Counted from the first letter of the stretch, positions 1-9,411 are shown. The stretch: 50,680 bases of DNA from Cyanobacteria bacterium RI_101 (GCA_016471375.1 WGLZ01000083.1:1-50680); one strand, 5' to 3'. Notes: generated by a model not told the origin, from the letters alone. Numbers and translations: made by a program.

Positions 1-101
1 ACTAAACCTATTTTATCGATGATGCCTGCCACGATTCCCAGATGATCTAGGTTTTCTACTTTTACGCTCACTGAGTCCCATGCCTCCCTAAATGCCTTCA
101 T
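1..101 (-). mobile_element. IS1634-like transposase, N-terminal fragment cut by the window edge
   Basis: Reading leftward from an ATG at 99-101, the frame stays open to position 1 and encodes about 33 residues. Its core, KVENLDHLGIVAGIID, matches the opening of the DUF4277 domain found at the N-terminus of IS1634-family transposases. The rest of the element lies outside the window, so its integrity and outer inverted repeat cannot be judged. It is in the same orientation as, and directly downstream of, the broken STAND gene, which suggests the element inserted into that gene. The start could also be a later GTG in the same frame. Family recognition rests on this short stretch only. Confidence 0.6.
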
Positions 102-104
102 ATT

Positions 105-1607
105 TTATACGATTGAGCATCGACCTGCGGAATGTAGATTCTCAATGCCAGACGCCCGATTTGGTTGCAAACGACTAGTCAGCAACGCCGTAAAACGATG
201 GAAATTACGGGGAGGTAAATAGGGCTGGAGTTGGCTGTAATCGGTGACGTCATCGTAAATGAGCAACACATTTCCCGCGAGCCAATGGTTCCAACAAAAG
301 GCCAATTGATCCGCCATCTCCCCCTGTTCCGGGATCGGTAAACTTAAACTGTTACGCCCAAAACTGAGCAACTGAATGCCCAGATCCGCCCCGAGACAGG
401 AGAGCCAACACAATCCCCCCGGATAGTCGGCGCTGAACCGGAGCGCGTATTGAAGCGCCAACTCCGTTTTACCGACGCCGCCCATCCCCGCCACCGCGCA
501 GATCGCTAAACAGTTCTCCCGCTGGAGGCGAGCCTTTAACTCGTCTAACTGCTCCCGCCGTCCAATGAATTGAGAGCTAGCGGAAAAGGGCAGATTACTG
601 GGAATAGCGGGGGCGACCGGCGCTGTCTCCCGCTGGGCTTGGGCTAACAGAGTTCTGACATCCGCCTTAATGTCTTGCAGATCGTCTTGAATCTCCCCCA
701 GTCCCGTCAAAAGCTGATCAATCCCCGTCGTCACAACGCCTAGGCGCTGGCAAACTTCCCCAAACCCAGACTGAATTTCCGTTGCAATTTCCCGAAGCGT
801 CGCCTCAACCCGTTCTCTTAAGCCCGTTTCTAGTTCCCCCACCCGCGCCAAAATATCCGCTTTCAGCGCCGGATCAATGCGCGACGTATTACCAACCTCT
901 AACTGAGTCCGCAACCCCGTCAACAAACGCAAACTCAACGCCGCATAGGCCTTACCATCCTTAGCGAAATCCTCCTTCAACACCTGCAACAACGCCTTGG
1001 GGAAGTTTTCGGTTAACGCCTGGGCGACCTCTTCGTAGAGTTCTGGCGGAAAAGAAAAACCGCCCCCTGGTTGAGCCTTCAAGTTTAACCAAACAAAAAT
1101 ATTCTTCCAGTCCTCCGGCGCCAGTAAAACCGCAGAGGGATTTTCCGCCAAAACCGGGGTAATAATCTCCGCGATATTCCCCTCCCCCAGGGCGCTGTAA
1201 TCCTCCCGCCGCAGATAGGCCAGCCAATTCGCCGCCGCCGCGTTCGCCACCTTGCGTAAATTGGCTTTCACGGGATTGCCCAAGGTTAACCCTTCCGGCC
1301 TCACCGTCGTTGTATCCGCCACTAGCGCCAACACCGAGGCAATGGCCTTCCCCACCGCCCGCGTTAAATCCTCGTTTTCTAGACTGACCTAATCCGGTTC
1401 CTCGCCCCACTGGAAAGCGGCCTCTACCGCATTGGACACATTTCCTCCCGCCACGGAGGCCAGACAGCCCAAAAAAACGCCTAGACTGCCTAAACCTTGC
1501 CCCGCCTCCACCATCCCCAGCGCCGGCGCGAACTGAGGAAAAAACGCCGCGCCCAGCAAAGTCGAACTGGCGACGCCTAAGCGGACTAACTTTTGTTGTA
1601 GGGTCAT
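105..1607 (-). pseudogene. NB-ARC (STAND) NTPase gene, broken by an in-frame TAG and loss of its 3' end
   Basis: Two open stretches lie in one reading frame: 1389-1607 (start MTLQQKL, hydrophobic N-terminus) and 105-1388. Only a TAG at 1389-1391 separates them. After the stop the frame continues at once with LENEDLTRAVGKAI, a typical continuation of cyanobacterial proteins of this type, so the TAG interrupts a once-continuous gene. The downstream part has an alpha-helical region, then an NB-ARC ATPase domain with P-loop GMGGVGKTEL (about 465-489) and Walker B LLIYDDV (about 244-264). The protein stops soon after Walker B, so the usual C-terminal TPR or WD40 sensor repeats are missing. The IS1634-like fragment lies right at the break. 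Intact relatives act as signal-responsive switches, often in defence or cell death. A GTG at 1355 could start a shorter product, but with no sensor domain it is unlikely to work. Confidence 0.8.
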
Positions 1608-1676
1608 GGCGCTAGCCCTAAAATGTTGCCCCAATTATAGTCAATTTCCCAAGCGGCGCCGCCCTCGCCAAACCCT

Positions 1677-2303
1677 ATGCCCAAGCCAGCGCCGGGGTCG
1701 CCGACCCCCTTTTTCATCGGTCTCACCGGCGGTATCGCCACCGGCAAATCCACCGTTTCCCGTTACCTCGCCCAAACTTACCAGTTCCCGGTTTTCGACG
1801 CCGACCAGTACGCTAGGGAAGCCTTGGAGCCGGGAGCGCCGGCCTTTGAGAAAACCCTGGCTCGTTACGGCGCCGCCCTTCAGACGCCGGAGGGGAGCCT
1901 CGACCGTAAACAGTTGGGGGAGATTATTTTCCGCGACCCGGAGGAAAAGCGCTGGCTAGAAAGCCAGATCCATCCCTGGGTTAAACGGCGCTTTCAGGAA
2001 GCCATGGGGCAATGCTCGGCGCCGGCAGGGGTTTTAGACATTCCCCTCCTCTTTGAAGCCGGGCTAACGGCGCTAGCGGGGGAAATTTGGGTGGTGGCCT
2101 GTTCTGAAGATCTGCAAATCCGGCGCCTCCAAGAACGAAATGGTTTAACCCTCAGCCAAGCTCAGGCCAGAATCGCCAGTCAATGGCCCCTGGCGGCCAA
2201 AATCGCCCAGGCGGACGTCGTTCTCGATAACAGTCTTGATTTACCCCACCTCTACCGCCAAATCGACCAGGCGCTAGAGCGCCGGAGAATTAGATCTCCC
2301 TAG
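1677..2303 (+). CDS. coaE: dephospho-CoA kinase
   Basis: CoaE phosphorylates the 3'-hydroxyl of dephospho-CoA, the last step of coenzyme A synthesis in the cytosol. The 208-residue product has the P-loop GGIATGKST at residues 18-26, the early FDADQYAREAL segment that binds the acceptor, and the conserved LDIPLLFEAGL region. Length fits the family. The chosen ATG leaves a short proline-rich lead before the P-loop, a little longer than in many homologues, so a slightly later start cannot be excluded. The gene points away from the broken STAND gene and precedes guaB3 by about 50 bases, probably as a separate unit. Confidence 0.93.
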   Translation: MPKPAPGSPTPFFIGLTGGIATGKSTVSRYLAQTYQFPVFDADQYAREALEPGAPAFEKTLARYGAALQTPEGSLDRKQLGEIIFRDPEEKRWLESQIHPWVKRRFQEAMGQCSAPAGVLDIPLLFEAGLTALAGEIWVVACSEDLQIRRLQERNGLTLSQAQARIASQWPLAAKIAQADVVLDNSLDLPHLYRQIDQALERRRIRSP

Positions 2304-2354
2304 GGGGCGAAAAATTTGATAATCTAGGGCAAAACAGTTTGGGACAGTAAGCGA

Positions 2355-3518
2355 GTGGACATTCAGATTGGACGGGGCAAAAAGGCCCGTCGCGCCTACG
2401 GCATTGACGAAATCGCCCTCGCGCCGGGGGGACGCACCCTCGATCCGGCGCTGGCGGATACTCGCTGGAGCGTTGGCGGCATTGAGCGCTCTATTCCCAT
2501 TCTGGCCAGCGCCATGGACGGAGTCGTGGACACTCGTATGGCCATCCTATTGTCGGAACTGGGGGCGCTGGGGGTGATGAACCTAGAGGGCATCCAAACC
2601 CGCTACGCCGACCCCAACCCGGTCTTGGATCGCATCGCCGCCGTGGGCAAAACGGAATTTGTGGGGCTGATGCAGGAACTCTACGCCGAACCGATTAAGC
2701 CGGAACTGATCCGGCAACGGATTGCGGAAATCAAAGCGGGCGGGGGGGTCGCGGCTGTTAGCCTAACCCCCGCCGGCGCCGCCCGGTTCGGCGCCGTCGT
2801 GGCGGAGGCCCAGGCGGATCTGCTCTTGATCCAAGCCACGGTGGTTTCCACCGCCCACCTTTCCCCGGAGTCCGTCCCCTTTCTCGATTTGGCGAAATTC
2901 TGCCAAGAAATGCCCATGCCGGTCGTGCTGGGCAACTGCGTCACCTACGACGTCACTTTGGACTTAATGAAAGCCGGCGCCGCCGCGGTTCTCGTGGGCA
3001 TCGGCCCCGGCGCCGCCTGCACCTCCCGGGGCGTGTTGGGCGTGGGCGTACCCCAGGCGACGGCGGTGGCGGATTGCGCCGCGGCTCGGGACGACTATTT
3101 TGCGGCAACGGGGCGCTATGTCCCGGTGATCGCCGACGGGGGGATTATTACCGGCGGCGATATTTGTAAATGTATCGCCTGCGGCGCCGACGCCGTCATG
3201 ATCGGCTCTCCCATCGCCCGGGCCGCCGAAGCGCCGGGGCGGGGTTTCCACTGGGGCATGGCCACGCCCAGTCCCGTTCTGCCCAGGGGCACCCGCATCA
3301 ATGTCGGCACCACCGGCACCATCCGGGATATTCTCGTGGGCCCCGCTAAGTTGGACGACGGCACCCACAACCTCCTGGGGGCGCTGAAGACCAGCATGGG
3401 CACCCTCGGCGCTAAGACTCTAAAGGAAATGCAACAGGTGGAAGTGGTCATCGCGCCGTCTTTGCTCACCGAGGGCAAAGTCTATCAAAAAGCCCAACAA
3501 TTGGGGATGGGGAAATAG
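2355..3518 (+). CDS. guaB3: GuaB3-type IMP dehydrogenase (no CBS domains)
   Basis: This 387-residue TIM-barrel protein belongs to the GuaB3 branch of the IMP dehydrogenase/GMP reductase family seen in cyanobacteria and actinobacteria. IMP dehydrogenases convert IMP to XMP with NAD+, the committed step to guanine nucleotides. The catalytic loop [18 protein letters not shown] carries the active-site cysteine; the phosphate-binding DGGI and [13 protein letters not shown] segments follow. No CBS (Bateman) pair is inserted, unlike classical GuaB. Translation starts at a GTG (2355). The next gene begins 3 bases after the stop, so the two are probably cotranscribed. Confidence 0.88.
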   Translation: MDIQIGRGKKARRAYGIDEIALAPGGRTLDPALADTRWSVGGIERSIPILASAMDGVVDTRMAILLSELGALGVMNLEGIQTRYADPNPVLDRIAAVGKTEFVGLMQELYAEPIKPELIRQRIAEIKAGGGVAAVSLTPAGAARFGAVVAEAQADLLLIQATVVSTAHLSPESVPFLDLAKFCQEMPMPVVLGNCVTYDVTLDLMKAGAAAVLVGIGPGAACTSRGVLGVGVPQATAVADCAAARDDYFAATGRYVPVIADGGIITGGDICKCIACGADAVMIGSPIARAAEAPGRGFHWGMATPSPVLPRGTRINVGTTGTIRDILVGPAKLDDGTHNLLGALKTSMGTLGAKTLKEMQQVEVVIAPSLLTEGKVYQKAQQLGMGK

Positions 3519-3521
3519 CCA

Positions 3522-3773
3522 ATGCCCAAAAAAGCCGACGAGTACGCCGTCCACCTCTTCTTAACCAACGGGCACCGGGAAGAGGTGCGCTTTCTCAACA
3601 TCCAGGATTTTCAAAAGTGGTACAGCAACGACGTGGTGCCCAAGTTTGATTCCCAGGAGTTTATTACCGTTCCCATTAAAAACATCCAGGGAGAATATAT
3701 GGTCGTCCGTCCCGCGGCCATTGTGGCCATCCGGGTGGAGCCGATTTTCTTTGGCAGTGTGGAGCGCCTTTGA
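3522..3773 (+). CDS. small conserved cyanobacterial protein of unknown function
   Basis: Encodes 83 residues with no recognisable catalytic motif, signal peptide or membrane segment. The sequence is a mix of short beta-like stretches (YAVHLFLTNG, EEVRFLNIQDF, GEYMVVRPAAIVAIRVEP) and ends with FFGSVERL. It looks like a small soluble protein conserved among cyanobacteria, which I recognise as a type but cannot name. It starts three bases after the guaB3 stop, so it is almost certainly in that transcript, but I see nothing that ties its function to purines. Confidence 0.75.
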   Translation: MPKKADEYAVHLFLTNGHREEVRFLNIQDFQKWYSNDVVPKFDSQEFITVPIKNIQGEYMVVRPAAIVAIRVEPIFFGSVERL

Positions 3774-3890
3774 TCAGCCGGTTGGGCAAGCCCCCGCTTC
3801 TACCCTTCGACAGTCTTGCCAGCGAGCCTAGCCGCCGGACGTCGAACCTCTCGGAAATAAGCTAGCTCAAACATCCTGGCTCATAACGGG

Positions 3891-6800
3891 CTACTCCGGT
3901 TGCGCCTCGGAATTCAGGGACGGCGCCGGGGCCGGCGCTTCCGCGGGAGTCGGCGCCGGGGTGGACTTCGTATTCGTCGGCGTCGGAGGGGAGCCGGAAC
4001 CCTTAAAGAATTTATACTCCAGTTCTTTCACTAGAGTGTAAAGGACGGGAACCAGAAATAGACTTAGAACCGTGGAGATTAAATAGCCGCCAAAAATCGC
4101 CGTCCCCAGAGACCACCGACTCATCGCGCCGGCGCCGGCCGCCACCACTAGGGGCCAAAAGCCCACCAGCCCGGAAATGGCGGTCATTAAAATGGGTCGG
4201 AGGCGCTCTTCCGCCGCGAAGGCCGCCGCCCGGGGAATACTCATCCCCAACTCCATGGCTTGGTTGGCAAACTCCACAATCAAAATGGCGTTTTTACTGG
4301 CGAGACCGATCAGCATCACCAGCGCCACCTGGGCGTAAACGTTATTATTCACCGTGGGCCAAACCGCGTTGGTGGAGAGCATCCAGGTGGCCCTGAGAAG
4401 AATCAAGCCCATAGCGCCGAGGATGGCGAGGGGCACCGTCATCATAATGATGGTGGGATCGACGTAGCTTTCGTACTGAGCCGCCAGCACCAGGAACACC
4501 ATGATAAAGGCTAGCCCGAAGATAATCGGCGCCGCGCCGGCGGATTGCTTCTCTTGATAGCCCGTGCCGTACCACTCAAAACCGATACCCGGCGGCATTT
4601 TCTCCTTCACGAGGCGCTCCATCGCCGCCATGGCCTGACCCGTGCTGTAACCCTGGGCCGGGGAGGCCTGCACGTCCACCGCCGAGTAAATATTAAAGTG
4701 GGTCAGGATCGGGGGATAGGTAATATTCGTTAACTTAAGGACGTTATCCAACTGCACCAAGGCTCCTGTCCGAGATTTAACGTAGAGACTGGTAATATCC
4801 TCGGGGTTGGAGCGGTACTTGCCCTCCGCCATGGCGTAAACCTGATACAGCCGCCCGCCAAGAACAAATTGGTTGATATAACTAGAGCCGAGGTAGGTGC
4901 CCAGAGTGCTAAAAATTTCTGAAATAGAGACGTTTTGGGCGTTGGCCTTCTCCCGGTCGATGGCGATCTCCACCAAGGGCGAGCCAAAGGAAAATTGGGT
5001 AAAAACGGTGCGGGGATTCAGTTCCGGCAGTTTGCGGGCCTCTTGCATGTAGAGTTGGATATTCTTAATAAAATCCTCCATAGGCAGGTCGGCCCGATTT
5101 TGGATATAGAAATCCAAGCCCCCCGTGCTACTGAGACCGTCCACCGGCGGGGCGTTCACGGCGATTAACTGGGCCTCCGGCACCTTGGCGGCTAATTCTC
5201 GGTTAATCTCGCTCAAAAGAGCGAAAACCGACCGCTTAGGGCCAGGGCGCTCCTCCCAATTTTTTAACTTAACGAAAAAGAGAGATTTACTACTGTCGTT
5301 CCCTAGAAAGCTAAAGCCCCCCATCCCGAGGACGTGCTCCACCTCTTCCTTCGGTTGAACGATGTTAATCACCTTATCGATGATGTCCTTGGTGTATTCG
5401 ATGGAGACCCCCGGCGGCGAGTTGCCCAGCATAAAAAAGTAGCCCTGGTCTTCTTCGGGAATAAAGCCCGTCGCGGTGGAGGTATAGACCAGATAGGTGG
5501 CGAAGATCCCCCCCAGATAGACGGGAATCATAATCAGACGCACCCGGATTAACCCCGTCACCAGGCGCCCGTAGCCTCCCTTGACCCAATCAAAAAAGCG
5601 GTTAAAAAGATTGAAAAACCAAGCGAGAGGCCCGTGCTTCTTCTTGGCCGGCCGCATCAAAATAGCCGACATACTGGGGGAAAAACTGAGGGCGTTAAAG
5701 GTGGAAATGGCCACGGAAAACGCCATGATCAAGGCGAATTGTTTATAGACGATCCCGGTGGTGCCGGGAAAGAAGGTCACGGGAATAAACACCGCCATTA
5801 AGACTAACGACGTCGCCACCACGGCGCCGCTCAATTCTCGCATCGCGTCCAGCGCCGCCTGTAGGGGTCGCATTCCCTGGGATAACTTGGTTTCCACCGC
5901 CTCCACCACCAGAATGCCGTCGTCCACCACCAACCCCGTGGCCAGCACCACCCCAAAGAGGGTCAACTGGTTCAAACTAAAGCCAAAGGCCAGCGCGAAG
6001 GCCATGGCGCCGATGAGGGAAACGGGAATGGCCAGCGCCGGAATAATCGTCGTCCGCCAATTTTGCAGGAAGATGAAGATCACCAAAAAAACCAGCAAAA
6101 TGGCTTCAATCAGGGTTAGAAAGGCTTCTTTTAGGGAGGCGGTCACAAAGAGGGTGTTGTCCAGCGCCACCGCGGCCTTTAAACCGGGGGGAAATAACGG
6201 CTCCAACTCCGCCATTTTTTGCTTAACCAAATCCGCCGTATTGAGGGCATTCGTCCCCGGCAACTGATAAACGATAAAAGCCACCGCCGGAGCGCCGTCA
6301 AAGACGGACACCTGCCGATAGTTCTGGGCGCCAACGGTGACGTAGCCCACGTCTTTCACTTTAATTAACGTGCCGTCGTTCCCCACTTTGACCACGATTT
6401 CCGCCGCTTCCTCCGGCGTGACAAAACGCCCCAGGGCCCGAGCGCTAATTTGAAACCGTTGCTCCGGCTCGATGGGCGGTAGGTTAATCCCCCCGGCGCC
6501 GACTTGAATATTCTGACTGCGAATGGCGTCCACCACGTCCCCGGAGGAGAGTCCCCTAGCGGCCAGGGCGTCCGGGTCGAGCCAGAAACGCATGGCGTAA
6601 ATCCCCACCCCGACGCTGACGCTACTGCCCACCCCGTCCAGACGCTCAATCTCGGCGCTGACCACCCGGTCGATGAAATTACTGATGAAAATATCGTCGT
6701 AGATAAATTTCCCTTCCGCGTCCTTCTCCGAGTAAAAACCGTAGGCGATGGTCACCGAGGGCGATTGCTTCTGGGTCGTCACCCCCTGCCGGTTCACCTC

Positions 6801-7172
6801 CTCCGGCAAACTAGACTGGGCGATGGCCACGTTATTTTGTACCAACACCTGGGCGATGTTCCGGTCCATCTCCACCGGAAAATAAACGTTAATAGTGCTG
6901 GTGCCCGTGTTGTCGGTGTAGGAGTTCATATAAATCACCTGCTCCGTGCCATTGATCTGGCGCTCCAACACTGTGGTGACGTTATCCTCCGCCGTCTTGG
7001 CGTCCGACCCCACATAGTTGGCCGTCACCGAAACCTGTTTCGGCGCCAAGTCCGGCAGTTTCGCCAAGGGCAACAGGGGCAGGGCGATCAGCCCCGTCAG
7101 CACGATAATGATGGTGCAAACCGTTGTCAGAACGGGCTTTTTGATGAAAATTTCGGAAATACTGAGCAACAT
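3891..7172 (-). CDS. RND-family (HAE1/AcrB-like) efflux permease
   Basis: A 1093-residue inner-membrane proton-driven exporter. The N-terminus (SEIFIKKPVLTTVCTIIIVLTG) is the first membrane helix of AcrB-type pumps. The proton-relay helix TM4 reads GLVVDDGILVVEAVE with the paired aspartates, and TM10 has GLASKNAILIVEF with the conserved lysine. Two large periplasmic loops and the duplicated 6+6 helix layout are present. The last 40 residues are a Pro/Ala/Thr-rich cytoplasmic tail not needed for the fold. Such pumps need a periplasmic adaptor and an outer-membrane channel. Neither is next to this gene: the DNA before it holds xisH on the other strand. Substrate cannot be inferred. Confidence 0.92.
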   Translation of the reverse strand: MLLSISEIFIKKPVLTTVCTIIIVLTGLIALPLLPLAKLPDLAPKQVSVTANYVGSDAKTAEDNVTTVLERQINGTEQVIYMNSYTDNTGTSTINVYFPVEMDRNIAQVLVQNNVAIAQSSLPEEVNRQGVTTQKQSPSVTIAYGFYSEKDAEGKFIYDDIFISNFIDRVVSAEIERLDGVGSSVSVGVGIYAMRFWLDPDALAARGLSSGDVVDAIRSQNIQVGAGGINLPPIEPEQRFQISARALGRFVTPEEAAEIVVKVGNDGTLIKVKDVGYVTVGAQNYRQVSVFDGAPAVAFIVYQLPGTNALNTADLVKQKMAELEPLFPPGLKAAVALDNTLFVTASLKEAFLTLIEAILLVFLVIFIFLQNWRTTIIPALAIPVSLIGAMAFALAFGFSLNQLTLFGVVLATGLVVDDGILVVEAVETKLSQGMRPLQAALDAMRELSGAVVATSLVLMAVFIPVTFFPGTTGIVYKQFALIMAFSVAISTFNALSFSPSMSAILMRPAKKKHGPLAWFFNLFNRFFDWVKGGYGRLVTGLIRVRLIMIPVYLGGIFATYLVYTSTATGFIPEEDQGYFFMLGNSPPGVSIEYTKDIIDKVINIVQPKEEVEHVLGMGGFSFLGNDSSKSLFFVKLKNWEERPGPKRSVFALLSEINRELAAKVPEAQLIAVNAPPVDGLSSTGGLDFYIQNRADLPMEDFIKNIQLYMQEARKLPELNPRTVFTQFSFGSPLVEIAIDREKANAQNVSISEIFSTLGTYLGSSYINQFVLGGRLYQVYAMAEGKYRSNPEDITSLYVKSRTGALVQLDNVLKLTNITYPPILTHFNIYSAVDVQASPAQGYSTGQAMAAMERLVKEKMPPGIGFEWYGTGYQEKQSAGAAPIIFGLAFIMVFLVLAAQYESYVDPTIIMMTVPLAILGAMGLILLRATWMLSTNAVWPTVNNNVYAQVALVMLIGLASKNAILIVEFANQAMELGMSIPRAAAFAAEERLRPILMTAISGLVGFWPLVVAAGAGAMSRWSLGTAIFGGYLISTVLSLFLVPVLYTLVKELEYKFFKGSGSPPTPTNTKSTPAPTPAEAPAPAPSLNSEAQPE

Positions 7173-7454
7173 GGCAAGCTCTCGGGCGGGGGAACCCTTA
7201 ACCGGGGAAGGGATTAAGGCTCTATCTTAAAGGGAAGACGGCGCTCTCTGACGCTAATCTCCCCAAAAAGCGGCGCTGGCTCCATTTAGGCGGCGCCGGG
7301 GAGGCGGTTAGGGGGCGGGTAAAGTTTTGTGACAGAGTGGCGTCGGCGCGGGAAATCGGCGCTAGATTTAGAGAATCGGCGCTGGTCATAAGCGTTTCTA
7401 CTAAATACTGCATATTCTTCACTTCAGATTACTGTAGATGTAGAGGTGTAGGCT

Positions 7455-7871
7455 ATGTCCCGAAAAGACCGCTTTCATCAAGCTGTTCGGAATGCTTTGG
7501 AGAAAGAGGGATGGATGATTACTCATGACCCTCTCCTTCTAAAAGTTGGAACTTTAAGACTACAAGCAGACTTAGGAGCCGAAAAACTAATTGCAGCCCA
7601 AAAAGGAAGCCAAAAGATTGCCGTAGAAGTTAAAAGCTTTCTACGAGCGTCCAAAATCACTGACTTCTATCAAGCCATTGGCCAGTTTTTACCCTATAAA
7701 GTCGCCTTAAAAAGGGTGGAGCCAGATCGGGTGATTTACCTCGCTATACCTAGCGCTACTTACGAAACATTATTTGAAGAGATTTTGATCCAAGATCTTC
7801 TTGAAGAATACCCCATCAAGCTAATCATTTACAACGCAGACCAAGAGGAAATTCAGTTATGGATAGACTAG
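7455..7871 (+). CDS. xisH: XisH-family protein (fdxN element excision control family)
   Basis: The 138-residue product matches the XisH family, named for proteins that control excision of the nitrogenase fdxN element in Anabaena but found widely in cyanobacteria without such elements. The fold is nuclease-like: QADLGAEKLIA followed by QKIAVEVKSF gives a D...ExK pattern at residues about 36-57, resembling PD-(D/E)XK enzymes. It overlaps xisI by 13 bases, the usual arrangement. Base composition is clearly more AT-rich than the flanks and the GCGCCG motif common elsewhere is missing, which suggests horizontal arrival. No fdxN element or recombinase is visible here, so a role in excision is not supported. 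Confidence 0.9.
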   Translation: MSRKDRFHQAVRNALEKEGWMITHDPLLLKVGTLRLQADLGAEKLIAAQKGSQKIAVEVKSFLRASKITDFYQAIGQFLPYKVALKRVEPDRVIYLAIPSATYETLFEEILIQDLLEEYPIKLIIYNADQEEIQLWID

Positions 7872-8200
7872 AAAATTATCGCAACGCTGTCAAAACTTTT
7901 CTTAAACAATATGCAGACACAATCAATCAATGTCCACAACCCGGAGTTGAGGTTGAATTAGTATTTGACCTTGAGAATGATCGATACCTACTCTTAGATG
8001 TCGGCTGGGCAGGCGAAAAGCGAGTTCACCATTGTATTTTTCATTTTGACATTAAAAATGAGAAAATCTGGCTTCAAGAAAATAATACTGATATTGAAGT
8101 TGACCAAGAGCTTGAAGAAATGGGCATCTCAAAAAAAGAAATTGTGGTGGGATTTCATCCCCCTTTGATGCGCCAATATTCTGATTATGCGACGGCCTAG
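7859..8200 (+). CDS. xisI: XisI-family protein, partner of XisH
   Basis: The 113-residue product is a typical XisI: N-terminal MDRLENYRNAVKTFLKQYA, the central beta-rich RYLLLDVGWAGEKRVHHCIFHFDI, then DIEVDQELEEMGISKKEIVVGFHPP near the C-terminus. Its function is unknown; it is nearly always encoded directly after xisH and often overlaps it, which implies that the two proteins act together. The 13-base overlap suggests translational coupling. Like xisH it is AT-rich, so the pair probably moved in as one cassette. Confidence 0.9.
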   Translation: MDRLENYRNAVKTFLKQYADTINQCPQPGVEVELVFDLENDRYLLLDVGWAGEKRVHHCIFHFDIKNEKIWLQENNTDIEVDQELEEMGISKKEIVVGFHPPLMRQYSDYATA

Positions 8201-8217
8201 CGCCGGCGTTCTTTCCT

Positions 8218-8520
8218 ATGCCCCCACAACTCACCAACAGCGCCGGTAATGCCGATGTGAACGATCCCCACAACTTGCGGCGCTTTCTCCAAGCTCAGGA
8301 AAATACCTATCCATCAGCCCTGGCGGAAATTCGCTCCGGTCGTAAGCGCTCCCACTGGATGTGGTATATTTTTCTTCGCTCCTGCGCCACCCTCTTCGCC
8401 CAGATCTCGCCCCCCGGCTCCGTCTTTGAGCGCTTGCTGGAGCGATATTTTCACGGCGCTTTCGATCAACGAACGCTACACTTACTGGAAAGAAAAAGCT
8501 TTGGTGATTCTCTCTCTTAG
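8218..8520 (+). pseudogene. DUF1810 gene with a large in-frame internal deletion
   Basis: The first part, DPHNLRRFLQAQENTY ... GRKRSHWMWYIF, is the conserved N-terminal half of DUF1810 proteins. The second part, LRSCATLFAQ ... FERLLERYFHGAFDQRTLHLL, is the conserved C-terminal end. The middle, roughly 40-50 residues that normally carry the HP-x-LG-xRL region, is absent and the two ends are joined in frame. The product is 100 residues where about 140 is usual. A small protein could still be made but loses a large part of the domain. The function of intact DUF1810 proteins is unknown. The gene follows xisI by 17 bases and, unlike it, carries the local GCGCCG motif. Confidence 0.65.
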
Positions 8521-8851
8521 ATGAGAAATTTACCCGCAAGGAATTGTTAAGTCATTTGACATTCTCCCGGCGCTGGTCTTGGGAATCCGAATTTTGACAT
8601 CGGAGTCGCCGGAAAGACACCGTCCAGGGCCGATTTTGCTTCTCTTTAACTGTCTGAAAGATGAGGCCACTTCCCAGCGCCGCCCTGCCGCCCCGCCTCA
8701 AGAAGTTAATCCAACTCAAATTCCTCCAGCCAGCGCCGGTCATTTGTCTAGAGCGTCCAAAGACGGAACCGCCCAGCGCCGCTCCTCTAACTCCCCCTCT
8801 TGGGCGGCGCTCGGCGGTGGGTTACTGAGTAGTTCGGCAAGCTCAGTGTTA
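8521..8851. other. intergenic stretch rich in GCGCCG/CGGCGC motifs
   Basis: No convincing gene lies here. The open frames are short and look unlike known proteins. The stretch holds several copies of the GCGCCG/CGGCGC motif that is frequent throughout the window. Near its right end it has a segment, TTCGGCAAGCTCAGT (about 8831-8845), resembling one at 45209-45224 (TTCGGCAGGCTCAGT). Sequence similar to the intact ParA gene begins at about 8852, so this is the outer edge of the duplicated segment. Confidence 0.5.
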
Positions 8852-9329
8852 TAGCGCCGAGGCTGGGACTCATATCAATCAGAATATAACCGGCAGAATA
8901 TTTCTGGGCTGTTTGATTGAGGAGATAGGTTATGGCTCCCGGTAAATTTTTTAAGGTTTCTAGAGAGGCGCTGAGTTCCTTGGCTCGCGCTAGGGTGGCT
9001 TCGTATTCTGCGAGACCAACGTGACCGGGTAGCAAATATAAACGCTCTTGTCCTTCGGTGCCGATACAGTCAACGGCCCGGATTAAATGGGGTTGAGCTT
9101 CAAAGGCCGGCGCTAAACCGGCTTTAATATTTTGGTTTTTGTGGTAGAGTTCTTCAAGTTCTGTTTGGGCGAAAAAACTCAAGAACATTTCGGTCAGATG
9201 GCATTGGGGATCAGCATCGAGTAGAATCACTCTTTTACCTTTGGAAGCTAACATCCAGCCTAAGTTAAAAGTGATGGCGGTTTTACCAAGACCGGCTTCG
9301 TGATTAAAAAGAGCAATTTTAGAAACCAT
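8787..9329 (-). pseudogene. truncated second copy of the ParA-like ATPase gene
   Basis: The first 160 or so residues match the intact ParA-like protein at 11786-12835 with about ten substitutions. After SLGAI the similarity stops abruptly and about 20 unrelated residues follow before the stop. The copy keeps the altered P-loop (EAGLGKT) and the Walker B strand YILIDMSP but has lost the entire C-terminal half. DNA similarity to the other copy spans about 8852-9335, in the same orientation. It is best read as the remnant of a tandem duplication or recombination event. It is unlikely to be a working ATPase, though a truncated product could still be made. Confidence 0.8.
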
Positions 9330-9340
9330 TTTTATCTAGG

Positions 9341-9371
9341 TTGCAATTTAGCCTATCCTAAAAGCTATAAT
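9341..9371 (+). promoter_or_regulatory. possible promoter of the methyltransferase gene
   Basis: TTGCAA at 9341-9346 and a perfect TATAAT at 9366-9371 are separated by 19 bases, slightly long for a sigma-70 promoter. They lie 40-70 bases before the methyltransferase ATG in the gap between the divergent ParA remnant and the methyltransferase. The -10 match is good but the -35 and spacing are weak. Confidence 0.35.
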
Positions 9372-9411
9372 TTAGAGGATAACTTATTTTTGTAGTAATT
9401 GAAGCTTAGAG

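Noticed and set aside
6504-7217. 237-codon open frame antisense to the RND pump gene
   Set aside because: It overlaps the conserved N-terminal coding region of the pump and has shadow-like composition rich in H, G, R and D.
8552-8743. Minus-strand open frame in the gap after the DUF1810 gene
   Set aside because: The translated text resembles no protein, is low-complexity and runs through GCGCCG motifs; no ribosome site is evident.
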